NCBI RefSeq assembly: GCF_000759835.1
Contig: NZ_BBNB01000012.1
Span: 62,001-126,000 of the forward strand
From: Citrobacter sedlakii NBRC 105722
Lineage (GTDB): Bacteria; Pseudomonadota; Gammaproteobacteria; Enterobacterales; Enterobacteriaceae
Reading direction: 5' to 3'
Length of the DNA stretch: 64,000 nucleotides
Shown in pieces: positions 19,073-28,460 of this stretch. A model generated the notes under the pieces. That model saw only the letters and a program-made list of their open reading frames with translations. It made no database searches and was not told the DNA's origin. The first letter of the stretch is position 1. Every line of letters begins with the position of its first letter. The position numbers were made by a program, and so were the translations under genes.

Positions 19073-20739
19073 AGATGGCTTACCTGCGCCAGCAGTTGCT
19101 GCAACGTCCGGGTGCCGTCGGTATCGTTAACCACCAGTTCAATCACCGTCGTCGCGGGTGTTCGCCACGCGCCGGCTATCGCCGCGTCCAGTTCATCCCA
19201 GGTTTCCGGACGATAATATTTCAGCTCGAACATCGCGGCAGCGTGTTCAAAATGGACATTTTGCGGCATCAGATAAAATCGCTCGCGTTCGCTCTGCGGC
19301 GTCGGCAGTAGTGAGAAAATCTGTCCACCGTTATTGTTGACGACAATCAGTACGAACGGCGCGGATACCTGGCGCAGCAGCGCCAGCGCATTAAGATCGT
19401 AGAGCGCCGAAAGATCGCCGACAATCGCCAGCGTTGATTTGGCGCTGGCGCGCTGTACGCCCGCGGCGGTTGACAATAAGCCGTCAATGCCGCTCGCCCC
19501 ACGGTTGCTGTATACCGGATATCCCGCGGGTAACTGTGAAAACGCATCGATCAGGCGCACCACCAGGCTGTTACCGACGAACAACTGTCCCTGTTCGGGC
19601 AAATAGTCGCGGATGCGGTGCGCCAGTTGCGCTTCGCCAAACGCGTCACGACGCGCCGCCACCGCCTGCCAGGCCTGCTCAGCCAGACGCGGGATCGCCA
19701 CGCACCAGGGCTTGCGTTTTTCCGCCGGATGCAATGCCAGCCAGTCGCCAATTTTCGCCACCAGACGGCGACCGCGATGATGGGCCGGATCCAGCCGACC
19801 TTCGATATTATCGACAATCCAGTATTCGTCCGGCGTGCAGGTTGCCTGCCACTGCAGCAACCGTTTCCCGGTCAGGCTGCTGCCCAACTGTACGACGATC
19901 TGCGCCTGTTCCAGTTCGGTGACCGCCTTCGCGTTCCCGAGCCACAGATCGGCACAGGGCAGCGGTTGTCCGGTTTGCGACAGCACATCGCCAATCAGCG
20001 GCCAGCCCAGCGTTTGCGCCCACTCGGCAACCTTTTTACCCTCTTCCGCGCTCATGCGCCCGGCAACGACCACCCCTCGCTTCTGGCGCCAGAAAAACCA
20101 GTCGCGCTGCTTTTCACTTTCCAGCCGACGCGCTTCGCGCAGCCAGGGCTTGTCATCCTGCCACCAGTCGCCGAGGCGCTGCTGCCAGGCCAGTCCCGTG
20201 TCGTCCATATCGCCATACAACGGTTCGGCAAAGGGACAGTTGATGTGCACGGCGCCAGCATGCAGCGACGCCAGCGCGTTATCGAGGGTCGAAACCAGCC
20301 AGCTTGCCGGAATATCCTGCGTCGGACGCGGCAGCGAGATCGTTTGCGACGGATGGGACGCAAACATCCCTGCCTGGCGAATGGCCTGATTCGCACCGCA
20401 GTCGATCAGTTCAGGGGGGCGATCGGCCGTCAGCAGAATCAGCTTTTCACCGGTCAGCCCCGCTTCAATCAGCGCCGGATAGAGGTTAGCCACCGCCGTA
20501 CCGGACGTGACGATTACCGCCACCGGTTGTTTGCTCGCCTTTGCCAGTCCCAGCGCCAGATGACCAAGTCCACGCTCATCAAAATGCGTGTGGTGAATAA
20601 ATGCCGCGTTTTCCGCCGCCGCCAGCGTGAGGGGCGTGGAACGCGAGCCAGGGGCAATGCAGACATGCCTGACACCGTGGCGAGTTAATGCTTCCAGAAT
20701 GACCGCCGCCCAGCGTCGGTTAAATGCGCTTACTGACAT
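19069..20739 (-). CDS. menD: MenD, SEPHCHC synthase (thiamine diphosphate-dependent)
   Basis: Joins 2-oxoglutarate and isochorismate with loss of CO2, the first committed step of menaquinone synthesis. The product is 556 aa. Glu55 in [13 protein letters not shown] activates the cofactor, [13 protein letters not shown] is the family signature, and [12 protein letters not shown] ending in VNNNGG is the TPP-binding motif. I start at [10 protein letters not shown], which matches the E. coli length; six in-frame residues upstream are left out. Confidence 0.97.
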   Translation of the reverse strand: MSVSAFNRRWAAVILEALTRHGVRHVCIAPGSRSTPLTLAAAENAAFIHHTHFDERGLGHLALGLAKASKQPVAVIVTSGTAVANLYPALIEAGLTGEKLILLTADRPPELIDCGANQAIRQAGMFASHPSQTISLPRPTQDIPASWLVSTLDNALASLHAGAVHINCPFAEPLYGDMDDTGLAWQQRLGDWWQDDKPWLREARRLESEKQRDWFFWRQKRGVVVAGRMSAEEGKKVAEWAQTLGWPLIGDVLSQTGQPLPCADLWLGNAKAVTELEQAQIVVQLGSSLTGKRLLQWQATCTPDEYWIVDNIEGRLDPAHHRGRRLVAKIGDWLALHPAEKRKPWCVAIPRLAEQAWQAVAARRDAFGEAQLAHRIRDYLPEQGQLFVGNSLVVRLIDAFSQLPAGYPVYSNRGASGIDGLLSTAAGVQRASAKSTLAIVGDLSALYDLNALALLRQVSAPFVLIVVNNNGGQIFSLLPTPQSERERFYLMPQNVHFEHAAAMFELKYYRPETWDELDAAIAGAWRTPATTVIELVVNDTDGTRTLQQLLAQVSHL

Positions 20740-20823
20740 GAGTTTGTCCGGTATCAATATTGCGACTCAGTATAAAGAATGGAAAAAATGGATTATTGAT
20801 ATGAATCGGAATTAAGTGACTCA

Positions 20824-22122
20824 TTATCCGTCCATCTGTAACAAAGTTCGCAGACCTGCGGCTTTATTGTTGATTTCCTGCCATTCCTGTTCGGGATCGG
20901 AACCGCGAACAATGCCCGCTCCGGCATACAGTCTGACCACGTTGTCGGTGATTTTCGCTGAGCGCAGCGACACGCAAAACTCGCTTTGCTGTAACGACAG
21001 ATAACCTGCCGACCCGGCGTACCATTCGCGTTCGAACGGTTCATGTTGATGAATGAACATCCGCGCGCGATCCCGGGGGATCCCCGCCACCGCCGCCGTC
21101 GGCTGGAGTTGCAGTAAGCACAGCGTATCGTCAGGCTGATTCAGCGCCGTCCAGATGCAGCGGCGCAAATGCTGCACCTTTCTCAGCCTCAGCACTTTTG
21201 GCGGCAGCACGTCCAGCGAGTGGGTATGTTGTTGTAATCGCTGGCAGATATCTTCGACCACCAGCATGTTTTCGCGCTGATTTTTATCGTCCTTCATTAA
21301 CCACTCGCCCAGTTGCCAGGCTTTGTAGTCATCAGGATCGTTAGCGACTGTACCCGCCAGCGCCTCGGTCCGGAGCGCGGTATCCCGCCGCCGCCAGAGT
21401 CGCTCCGGGGATGAGCCAAGAAAAGCGCTGTTCGCGCAAAAGGCCATATAGAAATGATAGCAGTTCAGATTCAGACGACGGCTTGCCGCCATCATCGCGG
21501 CCGCATTCACCGGACGAGAAAATTGCAGGTCGCTGGCGCGCGCCAGCACCACTTTTTCCAGTTGGTCTTCGGCAATCGTGCGCGTTGCCTGCTGAATCAG
21601 CGTCACCCAGCCTGCTTTTTCCGGCCAGTGCTGCTCGCCAACCAGGGTGAGCCGCAACGCCGCCAGCGGTTTGACGCTCGCCAGTGAAGCGAGAAACGAC
21701 AGCGCCCGGTCGGCATCCTCACGCAGCGATCTGTCGCTCCAGACATGCAACCGCAGCACCGCCACGCCCGCACAGCGCCGCCATTCCAGACGGGGCAAAA
21801 AGAGTTCGCCCGTTTTCGGGTCGAAGGCGTTCAGTCCCCAGACTCGCAGGTCGCTTTGCTGTGGGTGGTCGCGAAGAAAATGCTGCGCGGCATCAAGCGA
21901 GGAAAAGCGGGAAACCGAACCGAGCACGGCGGCTTCTTCATCGCCGTTGCGCTGCTGCCAGTAAAATTGTGGGTAAACAGGCTGGCTCGCAAGCCAGCTT
22001 AACGCGTCGAAAGCGTCATTGAGGGGGAAAGGGACATCGAAAACCCGCATGCCCGGCGCGGCGGGTAATTCCTGCGATAAAAGGCGCGTCAGGCTTTCCA
22101 GCGCAGTAGTGAGTGAATTCAC
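20824..22122 (-). CDS. menF: MenF, menaquinone-specific isochorismate synthase
   Basis: Chorismate-binding enzyme that converts chorismate to isochorismate and commits it to menaquinone. The product is 432 aa. The C-terminal catalytic domain shows LEKVVLARAS (general base Lys), FLGSSPERLW, LRTEALAGTVAND and PTAAVAGIPR, all typical of the anthranilate synthase component I fold. The start is GTG behind AGGGAGAGGTCCGC. It is the first men gene; an 84-bp gap separates it from menD. Confidence 0.96.
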   Translation of the reverse strand: MNSLTTALESLTRLLSQELPAAPGMRVFDVPFPLNDAFDALSWLASQPVYPQFYWQQRNGDEEAAVLGSVSRFSSLDAAQHFLRDHPQQSDLRVWGLNAFDPKTGELFLPRLEWRRCAGVAVLRLHVWSDRSLREDADRALSFLASLASVKPLAALRLTLVGEQHWPEKAGWVTLIQQATRTIAEDQLEKVVLARASDLQFSRPVNAAAMMAASRRLNLNCYHFYMAFCANSAFLGSSPERLWRRRDTALRTEALAGTVANDPDDYKAWQLGEWLMKDDKNQRENMLVVEDICQRLQQHTHSLDVLPPKVLRLRKVQHLRRCIWTALNQPDDTLCLLQLQPTAAVAGIPRDRARMFIHQHEPFEREWYAGSAGYLSLQQSEFCVSLRSAKITDNVVRLYAGAGIVRGSDPEQEWQEINNKAAGLRTLLQMDG

Positions 22123-22150
22123 GCGGACCTCTCCCTGTTAAAAACCTCAC

Positions 22151-22186
22151 ATTATACGGGGTACTACAGAAAAAATGCAGTACCCC
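22151..22186 (-). promoter_or_regulatory. menF promoter with overlapping dyad
   Basis: On the minus strand TATAAT lies at 22156-22151, about 30 bases upstream of the menF GTG. Directly upstream, a perfect 8-bp inverted repeat GGGGTACT/AGTACCCC (22158-22165 and 22179-22186) fills the spacer and -35 area. It could be an operator or the end of the elaB transcript. Confidence 0.4.
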
Positions 22187-22218
22187 AGTTTAGGGAGTCG
22201 ATGCGTTTCCGGTGAGGG

Positions 22219-22524
22219 TTAACGCCGTGCGAGCAGCAAGCCCAGTACCATACCTACCGCTGCGCCCACGCCGATCCCCTGCCACGGTTTTTCATGCACA
22301 TAGTCATCAGCGCGATATACCGCCTGTTTTGCGCGATAGTAATAGCTGTCGGACGCATGGCTGACGCGATTTTTTACATCTTCCAGCGCTTGTTCTGCGC
22401 GCGCTTTGAGTTCGATATACTTTTGATCGGCAGGGTCACCCGAAGAGCGCAGCACCTCTTCCAGCGTCTCGCTCAGCAACGTCAGGTCGTCATCAATACG
22501 CGAATCACCAAACTGATAAGACAT
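22219..22524 (-). CDS. elaB: ElaB, tail-anchored inner-membrane protein (DUF883)
   Basis: The 101-aa DUF883 protein has an alpha-helical, charged N-terminal part and one C-terminal membrane segment GIGVGAAVGMVLGLLLA followed by RR. This is the C-tail-anchored arrangement known for E. coli ElaB, which can associate with ribosomes and is induced in stationary phase and stress. It is alone between elaA and menF. Confidence 0.92.
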   Translation of the reverse strand: MSYQFGDSRIDDDLTLLSETLEEVLRSSGDPADQKYIELKARAEQALEDVKNRVSHASDSYYYRAKQAVYRADDYVHEKPWQGIGVGAAVGMVLGLLLARR

Positions 22525-22578
22525 TCTCGTTCTCCATTTTAGTAAAACCTGTTCCTAACTATAGACAACGACGCGGAT

Positions 22579-23040
22579 TTACGCCTGAATTGCCTCACGG
22601 GCCATACCGATATGGGCAATGCCGTCTTCATCATAGACATCGGTCACGGGCGCAAAACCGAATCGCGCGTAGAAGTTTTGCAGATGCGCCTGCGCGCCGA
22701 GATACAGCGCTTTTTGCGGCCAGTGCTGCTGGCAGGCGGCGAGCGTCCGGGACATCAGATGTTGGCCAAGCTTTTCGCCACGCAGGGCTTCGCTGACGAT
22801 CACCCGGCCAATGACCACCGGCTCCAGCGCGTTGTCACTTTTCAGAATCCTCGCATACGCCACCAGCTCATCGTTATGCCAGCCGAGGATATGGCGGTTT
22901 TCACCCACCAGATCGTCGCCGTCAATATCCAGATAAGGGCAGCGCTGTTCGACGACAAACACCGCGCAGCGCAGTTTAAGTAGCGCGTACAACGCGGGAA
23001 CCGTTAATTGTGAATGATGCAGATCTTGCCAGGTAATCAT
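22579..23040 (-). CDS. elaA: ElaA, GNAT-family N-acetyltransferase
   Basis: The 153-aa product is a compact GNAT acetyltransferase. The acetyl-CoA-binding region reads [22 protein letters not shown], with the R/Q-x-x-G-x-G/A loop, and the fold ends with [10 protein letters not shown]-type residues ([15 protein letters not shown]). Substrate not known. It is divergent from rbn across a 65-bp gap. Confidence 0.93.
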   Translation of the reverse strand: MITWQDLHHSQLTVPALYALLKLRCAVFVVEQRCPYLDIDGDDLVGENRHILGWHNDELVAYARILKSDNALEPVVIGRVIVSEALRGEKLGQHLMSRTLAACQQHWPQKALYLGAQAHLQNFYARFGFAPVTDVYDEDGIAHIGMAREAIQA

Positions 23041-23105
23041 CGCGCCCTCCTTTTGCTCAAACGTTTTATACTAGCCAGAATAAGTTGAAAAAGTGTAATG
23101 AAATA

Positions 23106-24023
23106 ATGGAATTTATCTTTTTAGGTACCTCGGCGGGCGTCCCTACCCGCGCGCGCAACGTCACGGCGATATTGTTGCATCTGCACCATCCCACTCAGCC
23201 CGCGCTGTGGCTGTTTGACTGCGGGGAAGGCACGCAGCAGCAGATGCTGGAGACGGCGTTTCATCCCGGCAAGATTGAACGCATTTTTATCAGCCACCTG
23301 CATGGCGATCATCTGTTTGGTTTACCGGGTCTGTTGTGTAGCCGCTCGATGGCAGGCAATCCGCATCCGTTGACCCTTTATGGACCCAAAGGGCTTCGTG
23401 AATTCACCGAAACCAGCCTGCGCCTGAGCGGTTCGTGGACTGACTATCCGCTGGATATCATCGAGATTACCGCCGGTGAAATCCTTGACGACGGCTTGCG
23501 CAAGGTGACCGCCTACCCGCTTGAACACCCGCTGGAATGCTACGGCTACCGCGTTGAAGAACACGACAAACCGGGTGCGCTTGACGCCAACGCGCTGAAA
23601 GCCGCGGGGGTTACGCCGGGTCCCTGGTTTCAGGACTTGAAAGCCGGAAAGACAATTACCCTTGATGATGGCCGCACCATCAACGGCGCGGACTACCTTG
23701 CTCCGGCAACCCCGGGCAAAGCGGTGGCCATTTTTGGCGACACGGCGCCCTGCGTCGGCGCCCTTGCGCTGGCGAAAGGGGTTGACGTGATGATTCACGA
23801 AACCACCCTGGATGCCTCGATGGAAGAGAAGGCCAACAGCCGGGGTCACAGCTCCACCCGTCAGGCGGCGATGCTGGCGAAAAAGGCAGGAGTCGGCAAG
23901 CTCATCATGACGCATATCAGTTCACGCTACGATGAAACCGGCTGCCAGCGCCTTCTGGCGGAGTGTCGGGCCATTTTCCCGCACACGGAACTGGCTGCGG
24001 ATTTCGCCGTTTTCACGGTTTAA
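23106..24023 (+). CDS. rbn: RNase BN / RNase Z (Rbn, ElaC)
   Basis: Zinc-dependent beta-lactamase-fold ribonuclease that trims or cleaves 3' trailers of tRNA precursors. The 305-aa protein has the signature [13 protein letters not shown] with metal ligands His64, His66, Asp68 and His69, further ligands in AIFGDTAPC and in the C-terminal [21 protein letters not shown] start at [13 protein letters not shown]; seven residues upstream in frame are not part of the family. cheV follows after 63 bp. Confidence 0.96.
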   Translation: MEFIFLGTSAGVPTRARNVTAILLHLHHPTQPALWLFDCGEGTQQQMLETAFHPGKIERIFISHLHGDHLFGLPGLLCSRSMAGNPHPLTLYGPKGLREFTETSLRLSGSWTDYPLDIIEITAGEILDDGLRKVTAYPLEHPLECYGYRVEEHDKPGALDANALKAAGVTPGPWFQDLKAGKTITLDDGRTINGADYLAPATPGKAVAIFGDTAPCVGALALAKGVDVMIHETTLDASMEEKANSRGHSSTRQAAMLAKKAGVGKLIMTHISSRYDETGCQRLLAECRAIFPHTELAADFAVFTV

Positions 24024-24086
24024 CGCTCCACTTTTTGTCCCCGGTGCCGATAACAGTAAAAAGGCAGTATTCACACTGAGGACAGA

Positions 24087-25097
24087 ATGGACAATTTCCA
24101 GAAAGATATCGATGACAGGGCGAATCTCACCCTGTCCAACCGCTTTGAGCTGCTGCTGTTTCGTTTGGGAACCTCCCTGCACGAGCAAAAGTCTGAGCTG
24201 TTTGGCATTAACGTCTTTAAGTTGCGTGAAATTGTGCCAATGCCGACGTTTACGCGTCCGGCAGGCATGAAGGCGCCGCTGCTGGGGATGGTGAATATTC
24301 GCGATCAGGTGATCCCGGTGATCGACCTCCCCGCCGTCGCCGGGTGTCAACCGGAAAACGGGTTGAATATCCTGCTGATCACCGAATACGCCCGCAGCGT
24401 CCAGGCCTTCGCCGTCGAGTCAGTGGAAAACATCATGCGTCTGGACTGGCAGCAGGTGCATACCGCCGAGAAAGCGGTAAACGGACGTTACATCACCAGT
24501 ATCGCCTGCCTGGACGAGGACAAAGAGACCAACAACCTGGCGCTGGTGCTGGACGTTGAGCAGATCCTGTATGACATCGTGCCCGCAAACCATGACCTAC
24601 GCGCCACGGAACTGAAAACCAGTAAATTCAACATTACCCCCGGAGCGGTGGCCATTGTCGCCGAAGACTCTCGCGTGGCCCGGGCGATGCTGGAAAAAGG
24701 CTTGAACGCAATGGACATTCCGCACCAGATGCACGTTACCGGGAAAGACGCATGGGAGAAAATCCAGCACCTGGCGAAAGAGGCCGAAGCGGAAGGCAAA
24801 GCCATCAGCGAAAAAATCGCCCTGGTGCTTACCGACCTGGAAATGCCAGAGATGGACGGATTCACCCTTACCCGTAAGATTAAAACCGACGAACGCCTGA
24901 AGCACATTCCAGTGGTGATCCACTCCTCTTTGTCTGGCAGCGCCAACGAAGATCACGTACGCAAAGTGAAAGCTGACGGCTATGTGGCGAAGTTTGAAAT
25001 CAACGAGCTGTCGTCAGTTATTCAGGAAGTGATGACGCGCGCGGTGAACAGAATTGACGGCCCGCTGGTGAGCAGACAGCTGTTAAGCGGATCCTAA
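24087..25097 (+). CDS. cheV: CheV, chemotaxis coupling protein (CheW-REC)
   Basis: Scaffold protein joining chemoreceptors to CheA, with a built-in receiver domain. The 336-aa product has an N-terminal CheW-like domain (about residues 14-165, with FGINVFKLREIV and VNIRDQVIPVIDL) and a C-terminal receiver (about 185-325) with AEDSRVARAML, the phospho-acceptor region VLTDLEMPEMDGF and the VVIHSSL and YVAKFEI switch residues. E. coli K-12 lacks cheV; Salmonella carries it at this position. It ends at a strong terminator. Confidence 0.96.
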   Translation: MDNFQKDIDDRANLTLSNRFELLLFRLGTSLHEQKSELFGINVFKLREIVPMPTFTRPAGMKAPLLGMVNIRDQVIPVIDLPAVAGCQPENGLNILLITEYARSVQAFAVESVENIMRLDWQQVHTAEKAVNGRYITSIACLDEDKETNNLALVLDVEQILYDIVPANHDLRATELKTSKFNITPGAVAIVAEDSRVARAMLEKGLNAMDIPHQMHVTGKDAWEKIQHLAKEAEAEGKAISEKIALVLTDLEMPEMDGFTLTRKIKTDERLKHIPVVIHSSLSGSANEDHVRKVKADGYVAKFEINELSSVIQEVMTRAVNRIDGPLVSRQLLSGS

Positions 25098-25132
25098 TAA
25101 CGCCAGAGAGGCTGGCCGGTATGTCAGCCCAC

Positions 25133-25160
25133 AAAAAAACCCGCCGAAGCGGGTTTTTTT
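25133..25160. terminator. Bidirectional terminator between cheV and nuoN
   Basis: AAAAAAACCCGCC - GAA - GCGGGTTTTTTT: a GC stem with an A run on one side and a T run on the other, so it can end both cheV (plus) and the nuo transcript (minus). Confidence 0.92.
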
Positions 25161-25175
25161 AGGTCTGCGTTTCGC

Positions 25176-26633
25176 TTACATCAGCGGCATCGCTAACTGC
25201 ACAATGCTGATCAGCGGCTGCGGCCAGACGCCGAGCACCAGCACCAGCAACGCGGAGATCAGCACCACAATGCCGCCCGCGCTGTACTGCCAGTTCGACG
25301 GCGCATCGCGGTTAAGCTGCTGCGGCGCGCTCAGGTACAGGCTGACCGCAACGCGCAGGTAGTAGTACAAACCAATCGCGGAACCGACCACCACGGCGGC
25401 AACCAGCCACCACAGGCTGGCCTGCACGCCGACCGCCAGCACGTAGAACTTGCCGATAAAGCCGAGCGTCATCGGGATACCCGCCAGCGACAGCATCATT
25501 ACCGTCATGACCGCGGCGAGAACAGGACGATGCCAGAACAGACCGCGATAGGAGAACAGTGAGTCAGCATCCGGCCCACGGTACGGGCTGGACATCAGAC
25601 TGACCACACCAAACGCGCCAAGGCTGCTAAAGAGATAGCCGGCCAGGTAGACGCCCACCGCTTCCATCGACATCTCGCCGCTCTGCAGGGCAATCAGCGC
25701 CACCAGCAGATAGCCGAGGTGAGAGATGGAGGAGTAACCGAGCAGACGCTTAATGTTGGTCTGGCTCAGCGCCATCAGGTTACCGAAGATGATGGAGGCA
25801 AAGGCGATAATGCCCAGCACCACGCGTACCGCTTCGCTGTCGCCTACTGGCGCATAGAGGAACAAACGCATCACCACACCGAAGATAGCGATTTTGCTCG
25901 CCGTCGCCAGGAAGGTCGATACCGGCGCAGGCGCGCCCTGGTAGACGTCAGGGGTCCACAGGTGGAACGGCACCAGCGACAGTTTAAAGCCGAGGCCGAC
26001 AATCATCATCCCGAAGCCCGCCAGCAACAGCGGTTCGCTCAGCATACCGTCGCCAAGGCTCTTGCCGAGGGCCACGAACGACAGGTTGCCGGACTGTGCG
26101 TACACCAGCGCCATACCAAACAGCAGGAAGGAAGACGCGGCGGCGGACAGGATAGTGTATTTGATACTGGCTTCCAGCGAGCGCTTCTGACGGAAGGCAT
26201 AGCCTACCAGACCAAACAGCGGCAGGGAGATCAGTTCAATACCGAGGAACAGCGCGGCCAGATGGTTAGCGTTCGCCAGCAGGATCCCGCCCAGAGCGGC
26301 AATCAGCACCAGCAGGTAGAACTCTTCCCGGTTGTCGTCATAGCCTTCCAGCCACGGGTAGGCAAACGTACAGGTCGCCAGGCTCGCCAGCAGAACCAGC
26401 CCGGTGTAGAGCATGGCGAAACCGTCAACCCGCATCAGCGGCGTGACGTCCATGGCGCCCGCCTGGCCAACAAACCAGAGCGAAACCAGCGCAGCGTTAA
26501 GCCCAATGACCGACAGCGTGGCATTGAGAAAGTGATTGCGTCGCCACGCAATGGAGAGCATCACAACCACCACCGTCAAGCCGACGATCAGCAGCGGTAG
26601 CAGCGCAATCAGGTGTTGTGGAGTTATTGTCAT
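25176..26633 (-). CDS. nuoN: NuoN, NADH:quinone oxidoreductase subunit N
   Basis: Antiporter-like proton-pumping subunit of complex I. The 485-aa protein has about 14 membrane helices, with the conserved proton-channel motifs [17 protein letters not shown] and [10 protein letters not shown], and the broken-helix region [21 protein letters not shown] is split here as [18 protein letters not shown]. Last gene of the nuo operon; 6 bp from nuoM. Confidence 0.97.
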   Translation of the reverse strand: MTITPQHLIALLPLLIVGLTVVVVMLSIAWRRNHFLNATLSVIGLNAALVSLWFVGQAGAMDVTPLMRVDGFAMLYTGLVLLASLATCTFAYPWLEGYDDNREEFYLLVLIAALGGILLANANHLAALFLGIELISLPLFGLVGYAFRQKRSLEASIKYTILSAAASSFLLFGMALVYAQSGNLSFVALGKSLGDGMLSEPLLLAGFGMMIVGLGFKLSLVPFHLWTPDVYQGAPAPVSTFLATASKIAIFGVVMRLFLYAPVGDSEAVRVVLGIIAFASIIFGNLMALSQTNIKRLLGYSSISHLGYLLVALIALQSGEMSMEAVGVYLAGYLFSSLGAFGVVSLMSSPYRGPDADSLFSYRGLFWHRPVLAAVMTVMMLSLAGIPMTLGFIGKFYVLAVGVQASLWWLVAAVVVGSAIGLYYYLRVAVSLYLSAPQQLNRDAPSNWQYSAGGIVVLISALLVLVLGVWPQPLISIVQLAMPLM

Positions 26634-26639
26634 GGCGAT

Positions 26640-28169
26640 TTACGGCCTTGTAGTAGAAACGGAATTAACAAACCACTGCTGGATGTTGCTCATCGCGGAA
26701 TGCGACGTATCCAGAATCGGCTGCGGATAGAAGCCAAGCAGTACCAGAAGCACGACCAGCAACAGGATGATAAACAGCTCGCGCAGCGACATCCCTGCCA
26801 GTTCCTGATTCGCAATCTGGCTTTTGGCTTTACCGAAGTAAGCACGGTGCAGCATCGCCAGCGAATAAACAGAGGCAAACACCAGACCAAAGGTGGAGAT
26901 GACGGTGATCACCGGAACAACCTGGTAGCTGCCGAACAGGATCATAAATTCACCGACGAAGTTACCGGTGCCAGGCATACCCAGCGTTGCCACTGCGAAG
27001 AACATCGACAGCGCAGGCAGCCACTTCATTTTGCCCCACAGGCCGCCCATCATGCGCATATCACGCGTATGCAGACGTTCGTACAGCTGGCCGCAAAGGA
27101 TAAACAGCCCCGCCGCGGACAGACCGTGCGCGATCATCTGGATCACCGCCCCCTGGTACGCCAGCTGACTGCCGGTGTAGATAGCAATCAGCACGAAGCC
27201 CATATGGGAGACGGAGGTGTAGGCAATCAGACGCTTGATGTCGTACTGGGTAAACGCCATCCACGCACCGTAGAAGATGCCGATCACACCCAGCCACATG
27301 GCAATCGGCGCGAACTCCGCAGAGGCGTTCGGAAACAGCGGCAGAGAGAAACGCAGCAAACCGTAGGCCGCGGTTTTCAGCAGAATCCCCGCAAGGTCAA
27401 CGGAACCGGCGGTCGGCGCCTGAGAGTGCGCATCCGGCAGCCAGCCGTGCAGCGGAACCACCGGCATTTTCACCGCGAAGGCGATGAAGAAGCCCAGCAT
27501 CAGCAAGTATTCGACGCCGTGGGACATCGGGGTATTCAGCAACGCTTCATAGTTGAAGGTCCAGACGCCGGTTGCATTGTAATGCACGAACACCAGCGCC
27601 AGGATCGCAATCAGCATCACCAGACCGCTCGCCTGGGTGTAAATGAAGAACTTGGTTGCCGCCGTGATACGCGTTTTACCGTCGGACGCCTTATGGCCCC
27701 ACAGCGCGATCAGGAAGTACATCGGCACCAGCATCATTTCCCAGAAGAAGAAGAACAGGAACATGTCGATGGCGAGGAACACGCCGATCACACCGCCCAG
27801 GATCCACATCAGGTTCAGGTGGAAGAAGCCCTGGTATTTTTCGATTTCTCGCCAGGAGCAAAGTACCGCCAGAACGCCGAGCAGGCCGGTCAGCACCACC
27901 ATCAGCAGCGACAGACCGTCGATAGCCAGATGAATAGAGATGCCAAAGCGCGGGATCCACGGCAGGACAAATTCAGACTGCCACTGCGGAATGCCAGCGG
28001 ATTGCGTCAGTGAATAGCCGCCCTGCAACCACAGCTGCAGGCCAAGCGCAAGCGTCAGTCCCATGGTGATCAGCGCGATCCAGCGCGGCACCTTCACGCC
28101 AAAGCGTTCGGTCTGCCAGCACAGAAACCCACCAATGAAGGGAATAAGTATTAGCCAGGGTAATAACAT
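26640..28169 (-). CDS. nuoM: NuoM, NADH:quinone oxidoreductase subunit M
   Basis: Antiporter-like subunit in the distal membrane arm of complex I, related to NuoL and NuoN. The 509-aa protein has about 14 membrane helices; the key residues are in FFWEMMLVPMYFLIA (conserved Glu) and VPLHGWLPDAHSQAPTAGSV. It is separated from nuoL by an unusually long 291-bp spacer. Confidence 0.97.
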   Translation of the reverse strand: MLLPWLILIPFIGGFLCWQTERFGVKVPRWIALITMGLTLALGLQLWLQGGYSLTQSAGIPQWQSEFVLPWIPRFGISIHLAIDGLSLLMVVLTGLLGVLAVLCSWREIEKYQGFFHLNLMWILGGVIGVFLAIDMFLFFFFWEMMLVPMYFLIALWGHKASDGKTRITAATKFFIYTQASGLVMLIAILALVFVHYNATGVWTFNYEALLNTPMSHGVEYLLMLGFFIAFAVKMPVVPLHGWLPDAHSQAPTAGSVDLAGILLKTAAYGLLRFSLPLFPNASAEFAPIAMWLGVIGIFYGAWMAFTQYDIKRLIAYTSVSHMGFVLIAIYTGSQLAYQGAVIQMIAHGLSAAGLFILCGQLYERLHTRDMRMMGGLWGKMKWLPALSMFFAVATLGMPGTGNFVGEFMILFGSYQVVPVITVISTFGLVFASVYSLAMLHRAYFGKAKSQIANQELAGMSLRELFIILLLVVLLVLLGFYPQPILDTSHSAMSNIQQWFVNSVSTTRP

Positions 28170-28224
28170 GGCAGTATTTGTTCCTTGTTTAAGTCCGGTT
28201 CAGGCTATCTTGCTCGTCATAACG

Positions 28225-28285
28225 ACCCCGGCTGTGCTCGCAATCCTCACGTACTTAAGTACGCTTCGGTTGCTGTGCGCAGGCG
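28225..28285. repeat. Interspersed palindromic element around CGTACTTAAGTACG
   Basis: A perfect 14-bp palindrome CGTACTTAAGTACG (28250-28263) is flanked by partly complementary arms with GCAA and TTGC. The pattern resembles small interspersed palindromes of enterobacteria (Box C-like); assignment to a named class is tentative. Confidence 0.4.
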
Positions 28286-28377
28286 GTGTCCACTCTGACT
28301 TCGCCGATAACGCCTGTCCTGTCGGACCTGATTTTCAACGAATTTCAACAAATTCACGTTTGAGTGCGGTTTGTTGT

Positions 28378-28444
28378 GTCGGGTGGCGCTTTGCTTACCC
28401 GACCTACGGTCTTGTAGGCCCGGTAAGCGCAGCGCCACCGGGCA
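28378..28444. repeat. REP pair (BIME) upstream of nuoM
   Basis: GTCGGGTGGCGCTTTGCTTA with the partner CCCGGTAAGCGCAGCGCCAC in inverse orientation, joined by a short CTACGGTCTTGTAGG stem. This is the classical head-to-head REP arrangement. Confidence 0.85.
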
Positions 28445-28460
28445 AAACCGCGATCTCAAA

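Larger units (their letters stand above)
28170..28460. other. Long nuoL-nuoM spacer with palindromic elements
   Basis: 291 bp without a gene inside an otherwise tight operon. It holds a 14-bp perfect palindrome and a REP pair, annotated separately. No RNA gene or promoter could be identified with confidence. Confidence 0.6.

Noticed and set aside
26613-28013. Long open frame on the plus strand opposite nuoM
   Set aside because: It is antisense to a highly conserved gene, is rich in His, Gln and Arg from complementary codons, and matches no family; a frame shadow.
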